NCBI RefSeq assembly: GCF_014652855.1 | Contig: NZ_BMZP01000001.1 | Location: forward strand, 331,140-395,139 | Source: Novosphingobium pokkalii | Lineage (GTDB): Bacteria; Pseudomonadota; Alphaproteobacteria; Sphingomonadales; Sphingomonadaceae | Direction: 5' to 3' | DNA: 64,000 nucleotides | In this document: positions 41,028-47,541 of the stretch, piece after piece | How positions within the stretch are numbered: position 1 is the stretch's first letter | Layout: every line of letters begins with the position of its first letter | Notes under the pieces: generated by a model | The model's input: only the letters and a program-made list of their open reading frames with translations | The model's database searches: none | Told to the model about the DNA's origin: nothing | Made by a program: the position numbers and the translations under genes

Positions 41028-41056
41028 GCCGGCTCCCTCTGGGGGGCCGGCTTATT
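41028..41056 (+). terminator. Intrinsic terminator after the hemerythrin-fusion gene
   Basis: GCCGGCTCCC pairs with GGGGGCCGGC (10 bp, one wobble-type mismatch, loop TCTG), followed by TTATT. It lies 20 bases after the stop and just before the kinase gene. Confidence 0.7.
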
Positions 41057-41069
41057 GCGTGGAGGCGCC

Positions 41070-42017
41070 ATGACGCGGATCGAAGTGGTTCGCCGCGCCA
41101 TCCTGCTCGATCTCGCGACATGGCATAGCGTCGTTGGCGCGATACTGGCTTTGGCCGTGCCCACGATACTGCGCTGGTGGCTGGATGGCTTGGCAGACGC
41201 GGCGCCTCATGTGCTGTATTGTCCTTTCATTCTGTTCGCAGCGGTTTTCCTCGGCTGGCGCGCCGCGTCGGCCGTGGCGGCCATCGCCACACTAGTCGTG
41301 AACGTACTGTTTTCCGGTCTCCTGGCGCCAGACGGCGTGGCCATGCCCGTGGCGAACCGGACGCTACTGGCTGCGCTGTTTCTGGTGGTGGATCTGGCCC
41401 TGATCGCCGTTGGCGATACCTTGCGTCGCACCGTGCGACAGTTGGAAGCGCTGGCGCGCCAACAGGACATCGTCGTGCGCGAAATGTTTCATCGCGTGCA
41501 GAACGCCCTGGGCGTGGTGCAAGCGCTGATCCGCGTATCCCGCGCAGACGACGATCCGGAACAGTTCCGGCAGGAATTGCTGGGCCGGGTCCAGGCTCTG
41601 GCCAATGCCAACCGCCTGCTTGATGCAAGGCGCAAAGACAGTGACAGTACGGACTTTGGCCTGACTGTGGCAGCGCTGGTGCAAGTGGCCATAGCGCCCT
41701 TCCACAATGCCGAGGCCTTCATCGTGCGCGGCCCGCCCGCGTCGCTGGAGCGCGATGCCGCCTATCACCTGCTGCTTTTGCTGCATGAATTGTGCACCAA
41801 TGCGCTCAAGCATGGCGCCCTTTCCACCGACACCGGCCAGGTGACCATTCGCTGGAACCAGGCGGGCGTGATCGACTGGCAAGAAACGGGCGGTCCATCC
41901 GTCAGGCCACCCGATCGCCAGGGGCTGGGCTCGCGTCTTTTCGCACGCCAGCAGCATTGGGTGATCGAACGCTCCTTTGCGCACGACGGCTTTTCCTGCC
42001 GCATTGCGCCCCGGTGA
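41070..42017 (+). CDS. Membrane sensor histidine kinase, HisKA_2/HWE type with DUF4118
   Basis: 315-residue kinase. The N-terminal 115 residues form about four transmembrane helices of the DUF4118 (KdpD-like) type. The phosphoacceptor region is REMFHRVQNALGVVQALIR, with His in the FHRVQN motif of the HisKA_2/HWE class, followed by the N-box LHELCTNALKHGALS and glycine-rich GLGSRL. GGAG sits 6 bases before ATG 41070. There is no response regulator nearby. In alphaproteobacteria, kinases of this class feed the PhyR general stress pathway, which fits the surrounding stress genes; this link is inferred. Confidence 0.88.
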   Translation: MTRIEVVRRAILLDLATWHSVVGAILALAVPTILRWWLDGLADAAPHVLYCPFILFAAVFLGWRAASAVAAIATLVVNVLFSGLLAPDGVAMPVANRTLLAALFLVVDLALIAVGDTLRRTVRQLEALARQQDIVVREMFHRVQNALGVVQALIRVSRADDDPEQFRQELLGRVQALANANRLLDARRKDSDSTDFGLTVAALVQVAIAPFHNAEAFIVRGPPASLERDAAYHLLLLLHELCTNALKHGALSTDTGQVTIRWNQAGVIDWQETGGPSVRPPDRQGLGSRLFARQQHWVIERSFAHDGFSCRIAPR

Positions 42018-42104
42018 CGGGGCAAATCGCTTACCCATGTTGTCGATGCGAAACGCCGGCCGCTCGGTACGCATTGGCCATTCAACGATCATGGGAGACA
42101 TTCG

Positions 42105-42263
42105 ATGCCGCATCTGCCTTGCGTTCCGCCGGCGCTGCCGGTCGTACCGCCCGCCCTACCCATCTCGCCATGGAACGATCATCGTCCGTCGCCCAGCAGC
42201 AACCGCTGGCCGGGGCTTTCGCCAAACGCTGTCCGCATCGCACCCTCGCGTGCGCGCCATTGA
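42105..42263 (+). CDS. Possible small Pro-rich protein (52 residues)
   Basis: A short frame starting MPHLPCVPPALP, very rich in Pro and ending in SRARH, with a good Shine-Dalgarno (GGGAGA) 7 bases upstream. It lies between the kinase and the DUF4142 gene in the same direction. No family is recognised and GC-rich DNA yields such frames by chance, so it may be spurious. Confidence 0.3.
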   Translation: MPHLPCVPPALPVVPPALPISPWNDHRPSPSSNRWPGLSPNAVRIAPSRARH

Positions 42264-42280
42264 ACGGCTGGAGACACGCC

Positions 42281-42856
42281 ATGCACCGCCACACCGCTTA
42301 TGCCGTGCTGCTGCCGCTGGCCGCAAGCTCGCAAACCATCGCCGCGCAACCCGCGATCGAGGCCGCGCGGCCCGCAGCATCGACCAGTGCCGCACTCAAT
42401 GCGGCAACCTATCTGGCCAAGGCCGCCGCAGGTGATCGCTTTGAACTGGAGTCCGCGCGGCTCATTCTGGCCAAGGCCCCCGATCCGCAGGTCGCCGCCT
42501 TTGCCCGCATGATGATCGAGGACCATAGCCGCTCCAGTGCCCGCCTGGCCCAGGCAGCGCGGCAAGACGGCCTTGCCATGCCGGCACCGGCGCTGGATTC
42601 TACGCAGACGGCGGCATTGGACGGATTGCGCCAGGCCCAGGGCGCCACCGCGCAACAGGTCTACCTGGCGGGCCAGCGCGATGCCCATACCGCAGCCCTC
42701 GCCCTGCACCGTGCCTATGCCGAACAGGGTGACAAACCCGCCCTGCGCGCCGCCGCCAATGCCATCGTTCCGGTCGTTGCCCACCATGCCGACATGCTGA
42801 GCCGGATTGCCAGCCAAACAGCCACAGCCCCCGATGCGGCTCCGGTAAAAAATTGA
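42281..42856 (+). CDS. DUF4142-type exported protein
   Basis: 191-residue periplasmic four-helix-bundle protein. The signal peptide is AYAVLLPLAASSQTIAA. The conserved core reads YLAKAAAGDRFELESARLIL, FARMMIEDHSRSSARLAQAA and VYLAGQRDAHTAALALHRAY, matching the DUF4142 ferritin-like pattern (DxxEIxxxxLA... AxxMVxDHTxxNxxL). GGAG precedes ATG 42281. The function is unknown; relatives are often stress-induced and located with Mn-catalase or DUF892 genes, as here. Confidence 0.85.
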   Translation: MHRHTAYAVLLPLAASSQTIAAQPAIEAARPAASTSAALNAATYLAKAAAGDRFELESARLILAKAPDPQVAAFARMMIEDHSRSSARLAQAARQDGLAMPAPALDSTQTAALDGLRQAQGATAQQVYLAGQRDAHTAALALHRAYAEQGDKPALRAAANAIVPVVAHHADMLSRIASQTATAPDAAPVKN

Positions 42857-43038
42857 CAGAACAGGGCCAGCGTGCCATAAGGTTATCTGCTATCGTCGCC
42901 TGCGACGGATTTTGATGCCCTTTGACTGCTGGCAAGTTTTATTTCCGCAGAACTGGGTGGATCCTTCCTTTCTCTCGCTACAAGCTCCGCTGGTGCTTTT
43001 GCCAGCGGGTTCTCCTGTTTCGTGAAAAGGAAACACCC
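42857..43038 (+). promoter_or_regulatory. Long 5' leader of the cold-shock gene
   Basis: 182 bases without a gene precede cspA. The segment is T-rich (TTTTATTTCC around 42937) and ends with AAAAGGAAA before the ATG. A long untranslated leader is usual for cold-shock mRNAs, where it refolds at low temperature; no specific structure was proven here. Confidence 0.4.
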
Positions 43039-43245
43039 ATGCCCATCGGCACCGTCAAATTCTTCAATACCGACAAGGGTTATGGCTTCATCGCGCCCGA
43101 TGGCGGCGGCAACGACAGCTTCGTGCACATCAGCGCCGTCGAGCGTTCGGGCATGGCGACCCTGAACAAGGACCAGCGCGTGAGCTTCGAGCTGGAAACC
43201 GATCGGCGCGGCAAGGAAGCAGCCGTCAACCTTCAGTCGGTTTGA
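43039..43245 (+). CDS. Cold-shock domain protein
   Basis: 68-residue OB-fold single-strand RNA/DNA chaperone. RNP1 is KGYGFI and RNP2 is DSFVHISAV, preceded by [19 protein letters not shown] precedes ATG 43039. It is followed after four bases by an IF-1 gene, so the two should be co-translated. The name could be cspA-like; the exact paralogue cannot be fixed from sequence alone. Confidence 0.95.
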   Translation: MPIGTVKFFNTDKGYGFIAPDGGGNDSFVHISAVERSGMATLNKDQRVSFELETDRRGKEAAVNLQSV

Positions 43246-43249
43246 TCCC

Positions 43250-43504
43250 ATGGCCAAAGAGGATCTGCTGACCCTGGATGGCCAAATCGACGAAATCCTT
43301 CCAGACGGGCGCTTTGGCGTCCTTCTGGAAAACGATCACCGGATCATCGCCTACACGGCGGGCAAGATGCGCAAGTTCCGCATCCGCTCGATCGTGGGCG
43401 ATCGGGTCCGCGTCGAGATGACACCCTACGATCTCACCAAAGGTCGTATCGTCTATCGCGAAAAGATCGGCGGCAGCCCGGCTGCGCTCCGCAAGCGACG
43501 CTAG
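43250..43504 (+). CDS. infA: Translation initiation factor IF-1 (paralogue coupled to the cold-shock gene)
   Basis: 84-residue S1-type OB-fold protein that binds the 30S A site. The family is about 72 residues; this one has a basic extension ([12 protein letters not shown]). Signature segments are [39 protein letters not shown] and [13 protein letters not shown]. Its stop codon TAG lies inside the terminal CTAGAGC of a repeat element, which probably set the C-terminus. IF-1 genes beside cold-shock genes are known in proteobacteria; a second, housekeeping infA is expected elsewhere in the genome. Confidence 0.93.
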   Translation: MAKEDLLTLDGQIDEILPDGRFGVLLENDHRIIAYTAGKMRKFRIRSIVGDRVRVEMTPYDLTKGRIVYREKIGGSPAALRKRR

Positions 43505-43607
43505 AGCGCGAGCGACTTTGACTACGTCAAAGCCGGCGCTCCAGCATTTTGATTTGCCGCATTTTTCGATTCCTCAGGTGACCCCACCTGCCTTGAAAAT
43601 GCTCTAG
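43501..43607. repeat. 107-bp CTAGAGC-ended dispersed-repeat-like element
   Basis: Perfect terminal inverted heptamers CTAGAGC (43501-43507) and GCTCTAG (43601-43607). Inside are AGCATTTT (43543-43550) against AAAATGCT (43596-43603), a CTTTGAC-TAC-GTCAAAG hairpin and a CAGGT/ACCTG hairpin. This is the style of short palindromic repeats common between genes in alphaproteobacteria. It supplies the infA stop codon and part of the ribosome binding site (AGGAAA) of the next gene. Confidence 0.7.
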
Positions 43608-43616
43608 GAAACGCCC

Positions 43617-43850
43617 GTGTCTGAAGCGCAGGAATTCTATCTTCGCCAAGTGGCGATCAGCGCGCAGGCGGCCAGCGATTCCAGCTTGGCCAACCAGCGT
43701 GACAAGCACTTGCGTTCTCAGGCCGCGTGGCAGGCCCTGGCCGATCGCGCGGGCAAGACCGCCGCGGCCAAGGCCGCCAACGAGATCGAGAAAAAGCTCA
43801 CGGAGGCGAACGTTTCCACTCCCCTCGGCGACGGTCACTCCCTTCCCTAG
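43617..43850 (+). CDS. Hypothetical 77-residue helical protein
   Basis: A small soluble, Ala-rich and probably all-helical protein (FYLRQVAISAQAASDSSLAN, HLRSQAAWQALADRAGKTAAAKAANEIEKKL within residues 31-60), without signal or membrane segment. The start is GTG 43617 with AGGAAA 7 bases upstream, the latter at the edge of the repeat element. No family recognised. Codon pattern and Shine-Dalgarno make it likely real. Confidence 0.65.
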   Translation: MSEAQEFYLRQVAISAQAASDSSLANQRDKHLRSQAAWQALADRAGKTAAAKAANEIEKKLTEANVSTPLGDGHSLP

Positions 43851-43871
43851 TTATCTGGCCCATGCCGATCA

Positions 43872-44549
43872 TTATGGGCGATGCGGTTTGACAGCCTCGC
43901 CCAGGCTCTTGGCGGAATGCGCCGCAATGGCGTCGGACTGGCGGGCCGCATCAAGAAATTCGGTTTGCGAGGCAACGGTATAGTTGCACCCGACAAACAG
44001 GTGGTCGCTCGGCGGGGCAGGCGGTACCTCTCCCCCGAATGCCTTGGCGAGCATCGCGGCCGTGGCATTGCCGGTTGGCTCGAACACGCCGATCATCGGG
44101 CCGCTGTCGGGATCGACGAAGCGGTAGTATTGCTCCGTCCCCTTGATCGGAGCGCGTTCCAGCTTGTGCGCGGCGATGAACGCCTCCACCTTCTGGCGCG
44201 GCCACAGCGTCACCACCCAATTTTGCAGAAAATAGACCCGATCGACCGGCTCCTCGAACAAGCGGGCCGGTTGGCTCAGCCTGTAGCCATAGAGGCCGAT
44301 CATGCCTTCGGTCGCCTTGTCGGCTCCGGCATCCTCGCCAAGTTCATGCATCCACGCCGGTGGCTTCCCTTCCAGAAACAGCGGCCCGGCAAAGGCTTCC
44401 AGCGCCTCGTGAGAGCGGCACGACAGCGCATCGCTCAGCGCCTGCGGGGTCAGTGCCACTTCCGGCTCTGCCTCATCCTGTGCCCTGGCGACGGGCGCGA
44501 GCGTTACCAGCGCCGCGCCGGCAAGAACAGACAGCAACCCTGTTTTCAT
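43872..44549 (-). CDS. Exported hypothetical protein (225 residues)
   Basis: A periplasmic protein of unknown function: signal peptide LLSVLAGAALVTLAPVARA, then a mixed alpha/beta domain with CRSHEALEAFAG, GLYGYRLSQPARLFEEPVDR, NWVVTLWPRQKVEAF and a late Cys in DHLFVGCNYTV; the two Cys could be bridged. ATG 44549 is set by GGAGAAG 5 bases upstream. Relatives with this layout seem restricted to sphingomonads in my recollection. It is convergent with the 77-residue gene. Confidence 0.78.
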   Translation of the reverse strand: MKTGLLSVLAGAALVTLAPVARAQDEAEPEVALTPQALSDALSCRSHEALEAFAGPLFLEGKPPAWMHELGEDAGADKATEGMIGLYGYRLSQPARLFEEPVDRVYFLQNWVVTLWPRQKVEAFIAAHKLERAPIKGTEQYYRFVDPDSGPMIGVFEPTGNATAAMLAKAFGGEVPPAPPSDHLFVGCNYTVASQTEFLDAARQSDAIAAHSAKSLGEAVKPHRP

Positions 44550-44564
44550 GAAGCTTCTCCGCAA

Positions 44565-44585
44565 GTTGGGCCGTGACAGCCCAAC
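44565..44585. terminator. Hairpin downstream of the 62-residue gene
   Basis: GTTGGGC pairs perfectly with GCCCAAC around CGTGACA. It lies between the 62-residue gene and the exported-protein gene (both minus strand) and may separate their transcripts; no U-tract. Confidence 0.35.
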
Positions 44586-44635
44586 CAGAAAAGCCCATTC
44601 CAGGCAACGGTTCCAGTGGCTTGCGCCATCGCGGC

Positions 44636-44824
44636 TCAGGGCTGGGATGCCTTGCGGTCGGCCAGCGGGTAGTCCTCGGGCTTCACCTGCCCCACGTTCG
44701 GCCGCTTTTCCACCGGCTCTGGCGGCTCGCCGCCGGCAGTGCGGGCATCGCGACCGTCATTGGTGGGGATGACATCCCCGGCCGGGCCAAGCCGCTCTTC
44801 CACCGGACTGTGTACCTTGCTCAT
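44636..44824 (-). CDS. Hypothetical 62-residue hydrophilic protein
   Basis: A short charged protein starting MSKVHSPVEERLGPAGDVIP and containing NDGRDARTAGGEPPEPVEK, rich in Glu, Pro, Gly and Asp, probably disordered. No signal or domain is seen. The pattern looks like a small conserved sphingomonad protein, but that is recollection only. The Shine-Dalgarno is weak (GCGAGA). It is divergent from the Mn-catalase gene across 265 bp. Confidence 0.55.
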   Translation of the reverse strand: MSKVHSPVEERLGPAGDVIPTNDGRDARTAGGEPPEPVEKRPNVGQVKPEDYPLADRKASQP

Positions 44825-45089
44825 GATCGATCTCGCTTTGCAGAAAGAGTGCAACAGGCTGGCAATGCGCGGCCAGCGCGATCGGCCCACTGTTCACCAC
44901 ATGGGTTGGCAAACAGAGGCGCCACGGCCTGGAAACGGGCCGATCCGCATACACAGGTAAGCGGCAGGTCGCCTGGAACGGAACAGGCCGCGCAACGGCC
45001 CATTGCCTGCTGGACCGCCACGAAAGGCTCACCCCAGCCTCGCCGCATTGCAGCGGCGCACGGTGACACTCCAGACGAGGACCGACGTC
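44825..45089. other. 265-bp divergent promoter region of the Mn-catalase operon
   Basis: No gene fits here. It contains GGAAC-type sequence at about 44978-44987 (TGGAACGGAAC), reminiscent of half of a general-stress (GGAAC/CGTT) promoter, but no correctly spaced CGTT follows. Confidence 0.35.
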
Positions 45090-46097
45090 ATGTTCATGCA
45101 CAACAAGCGGCTGCAATACACGGTGCGCGTTGCCGAACCCAACCCTGCCCTGGCGGCGATGCTGCTGGAGCAGTTCGGCGGCCCGGACGGCGAACTGGCC
45201 GCCGCCATGCGCTATTTCACGCAAGGGCTGGCGGAGGACGATCCTGGCCGCAAGGACATGCTGCTCGACATCGCGACCGAGGAATTGAGCCATCTGGAAG
45301 TGATCGGCTCGATCGTCGCCATGCTCAACAAAGGCGCCAAGGGCGCCCTGGCCGAAGCGGCAATGGGCGAAGCGGAACTGTTCATGGCGCTGAACGCGGG
45401 CGGCGTCAGCCACACCGAGTCCCTGCTCTATGGCGGTGGACCATCGCTGACCAACAGTGCCGGCGTGCCCTGGACAGCGGCCTATATCGACAGCCGGGGT
45501 GACCCGACTTGCGACTTGCGCTCCAACATCGCGGCGGAAAGCCGGGCCAAGATCGTCTACGAGCGCCTGATCGCGATCACCGATGATGCCGGCATCAAGG
45601 ATGCGCTGGGCTTTTTGATGACGCGCGAAATCGCCCACCAGAAGAGCTTTGAAAAGGCGCTCTATTCCATTGCCGACAACTTCCCGCCGGGCAAGCTTCC
45701 GGGCCTTGCTGCCTATGCCGATCTCTATGTCAACACATCGCAGGGCGAAGGCGATGCGGTTGGCCCGTGGAACCAGGGCGAGCAGTGGAACCGGCTGGAC
45801 GACGTGGCCGGCAACCTGCCGCTGGACGACGGCGACGGGCAGGCCAGCGTCACGCTGGGCGCGCAGGACCAGACCAACACCGCCGCGATGATGGCCAGAC
45901 TCCAGTCCAACCCGGCGATCGATCCTTCGACCGGGGTCACGCTGGGCGCGGGGCCCGGCGCCGGCAAGGTGGATGATCAGGACTATGGCGGTGCCGCATC
46001 CATGGCCGAAGCGCGTGCCATGGCAGATGCGAAAAATCCCGCCGATGCGGCACGTCCTGCCCGCCATGAAAAAAGCACGCCTTCGGGAGAAAACTGA
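45090..46097 (+). CDS. Manganese catalase family protein
   Basis: 335-residue non-heme catalase-type protein decomposing H2O2 with a di-Mn centre. The four-helix bundle ligands are visible: Glu in GGPDGELAAAMRYF, Glu/His in ATEELSHLEVIG, Glu in NIAAESRAKIVYERL and His in EIAHQKSFEKAL. The C-terminal third is low in structure and acidic. GAGGA precedes ATG 45090. It is followed after one base by a DUF892 gene and then a ZIP transporter, a compact oxidative-stress operon. Confidence 0.93.
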   Translation: MFMHNKRLQYTVRVAEPNPALAAMLLEQFGGPDGELAAAMRYFTQGLAEDDPGRKDMLLDIATEELSHLEVIGSIVAMLNKGAKGALAEAAMGEAELFMALNAGGVSHTESLLYGGGPSLTNSAGVPWTAAYIDSRGDPTCDLRSNIAAESRAKIVYERLIAITDDAGIKDALGFLMTREIAHQKSFEKALYSIADNFPPGKLPGLAAYADLYVNTSQGEGDAVGPWNQGEQWNRLDDVAGNLPLDDGDGQASVTLGAQDQTNTAAMMARLQSNPAIDPSTGVTLGAGPGAGKVDDQDYGGAASMAEARAMADAKNPADAARPARHEKSTPSGEN

Positions 46098-46098
46098 G

Positions 46099-46614
46099 AT
46101 GATCGATCGAGATGCCGTACGGCACATCTTTGTGGTGGGTTTGCGTGACGCCCATGCCATGGAGCATCAGGCCCTTTCGCTGATGGATCGCCAGATCAAG
46201 CATCTGGCCCACTACGCCGAAGTCGAAACGCGCTTGCGCAGCCATCGCGGCGAAACCGAGGCGCAGATTGCGCGGCTGGAAACGATCCTTGCCGGGCTGG
46301 GCGAAAGGCCCAGCATGGTCAAGGACCTGACCATGGAACTGGGTGCCAACCTCCAGGCCATGGCGCACATGATGGCCCCTGATGAAATCATCAAGAACAG
46401 CCTGGCCAACTTCGCGTTCGAGAACTTCGAGATCGCGTCGTACAGCGCCTTGCTGGTCATGGCAGCGGAAGGCGGCTTTGCCGATGCGACACCGCTGCTG
46501 GAGCAATCATTGCAAGAGGAACAGGGCATGGCCGCGTTCCTGGAGGAAACCATGCCGCTGGTGATCCGTCGCTATCTGGCGCTGCGCGCCGGGGGCGAGA
46601 CGGCAAGCCATTGA
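46099..46614 (+). CDS. DUF892 (YciE/YciF-like) ferritin-like protein
   Basis: 171-residue four-helix protein. The DUF892 pattern is clear: VVGLRDAHAMEHQALSLMDR, LRSHRGETEAQIARLETIL, FENFEIASYSALLVMAAEGG and QSLQEEQGMAAFLEET. Glu and His pairs at dimetal positions (EHQ, HRGETE, EQ) are retained. GGGAGA lies 8 bases before ATG 46099, one base after the Mn-catalase stop. YciE/F-type proteins are stress-induced; a ferroxidase role is only proposed. Confidence 0.9.
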   Translation: MIDRDAVRHIFVVGLRDAHAMEHQALSLMDRQIKHLAHYAEVETRLRSHRGETEAQIARLETILAGLGERPSMVKDLTMELGANLQAMAHMMAPDEIIKNSLANFAFENFEIASYSALLVMAAEGGFADATPLLEQSLQEEQGMAAFLEETMPLVIRRYLALRAGGETASH

Positions 46615-46642
46615 TGCCGCGGGCAGCAACGGGGGCCAGCCG

Positions 46643-47494
46643 GTGATGGCAAATGCCGTGGCGGCCGGTTGCCTTGCCAGCCTGGGCACTGGCCTCGCCA
46701 CCGGCCTCGGCGCTATGCCCGTACTTGGCTTGCGGCGGGCCGATGCGGTGCGGGACCGAGCCTTCATGGCCTTTGCTGGAGGCGTCATGCTCGCGGCATC
46801 GATCTTTTCGTTGATCCTGCCTGCAATTCGCGCGGCACAGGCGCAAGGAATGAGCACCGCCCCGGCGACCGCCGCCGTGCTGGGGGTCACTCTGATTGGC
46901 GCGGGCGCCATGGCCCTGTTGGGCCGTTGGCTGCCTGCGCCAGAGGGCATTGCCGAGGCGCCCCACACCAGCGGCGATGCCCTCACTTCTACCGGTCCAT
47001 GCCGGTCTCAACCCGGTCTGCCCCGGCCGGTGTGGGTGCTGTGCCTGGCCATCGTGGTGCACAACATTCCCGAAGGCGCCGCCGTGGGTATGGCGTTTTC
47101 GGAAAGCAGCGCGAGCGGCGGACTGGCTACCGCCGTCGGGATCGGCCTGCAAAACCTGCCGGAAGGCCTGGCGGTCGCCTGTGCGCTGGCCAGCACCGGC
47201 ATGCCCTCGCGCCGCGCGTTTTTCGGCGGCGCGGCATCCGGCCTGGTCGAACCGGTGGCCGGCGCCGGCGGAGCCGTGCTGGTCGCCTTGGTCCAGCGCC
47301 TTTTGCCGTGGGGACTGGCACTCGCCGCCGGGGCGATGCTGCTGATCGTGCTGCACCAGATCCTGCCGGACATCATCCGCCATCGCCGGGAACGAACGCC
47401 ATCGTACCGGCGCACGACCGCGCATGATCTGCCGGCCTATGCCTTTGCCGGTGGCATGGCGATCATGGGGGTGCTCCATGTGACGCTGGGGTGA
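46643..47494 (+). CDS. ZIP family divalent metal transporter
   Basis: 283-residue inner-membrane protein with about eight helices. The binuclear metal site motifs are HNIPEGAAVG (helix 4) and QNLPEGLAVA (helix 5, Gln in place of the first His/Glu), with a His-containing helix near the C-terminus (LLIVLHQILPDII). Start GTG 46643 or ATG 46646. It belongs to the GufA/ZIP11-like branch importing Zn, Fe or Mn. Its position right after Mn-catalase and DUF892 genes suggests it supplies metal for them. Confidence 0.88.
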   Translation: MMANAVAAGCLASLGTGLATGLGAMPVLGLRRADAVRDRAFMAFAGGVMLAASIFSLILPAIRAAQAQGMSTAPATAAVLGVTLIGAGAMALLGRWLPAPEGIAEAPHTSGDALTSTGPCRSQPGLPRPVWVLCLAIVVHNIPEGAAVGMAFSESSASGGLATAVGIGLQNLPEGLAVACALASTGMPSRRAFFGGAASGLVEPVAGAGGAVLVALVQRLLPWGLALAAGAMLLIVLHQILPDIIRHRRERTPSYRRTTAHDLPAYAFAGGMAIMGVLHVTLG

Positions 47495-47541
47495 TCGCGG
47501 ACTCGCCACAGCGCGTGGCCACGGAACGCAAGGTCGAGCGG

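Noticed and set aside
42105-42263. Treating the Pro-rich 52-residue frame as a confirmed gene
   Set aside because: The Shine-Dalgarno is good but composition fits chance reading of GC-rich DNA; kept only as a low-confidence feature.
44978-45010. General-stress (GGAAC-N16/17-CGTT) promoter before Mn-catalase
   Set aside because: GGAAC repeats are present but no CGTT lies at the required distance.
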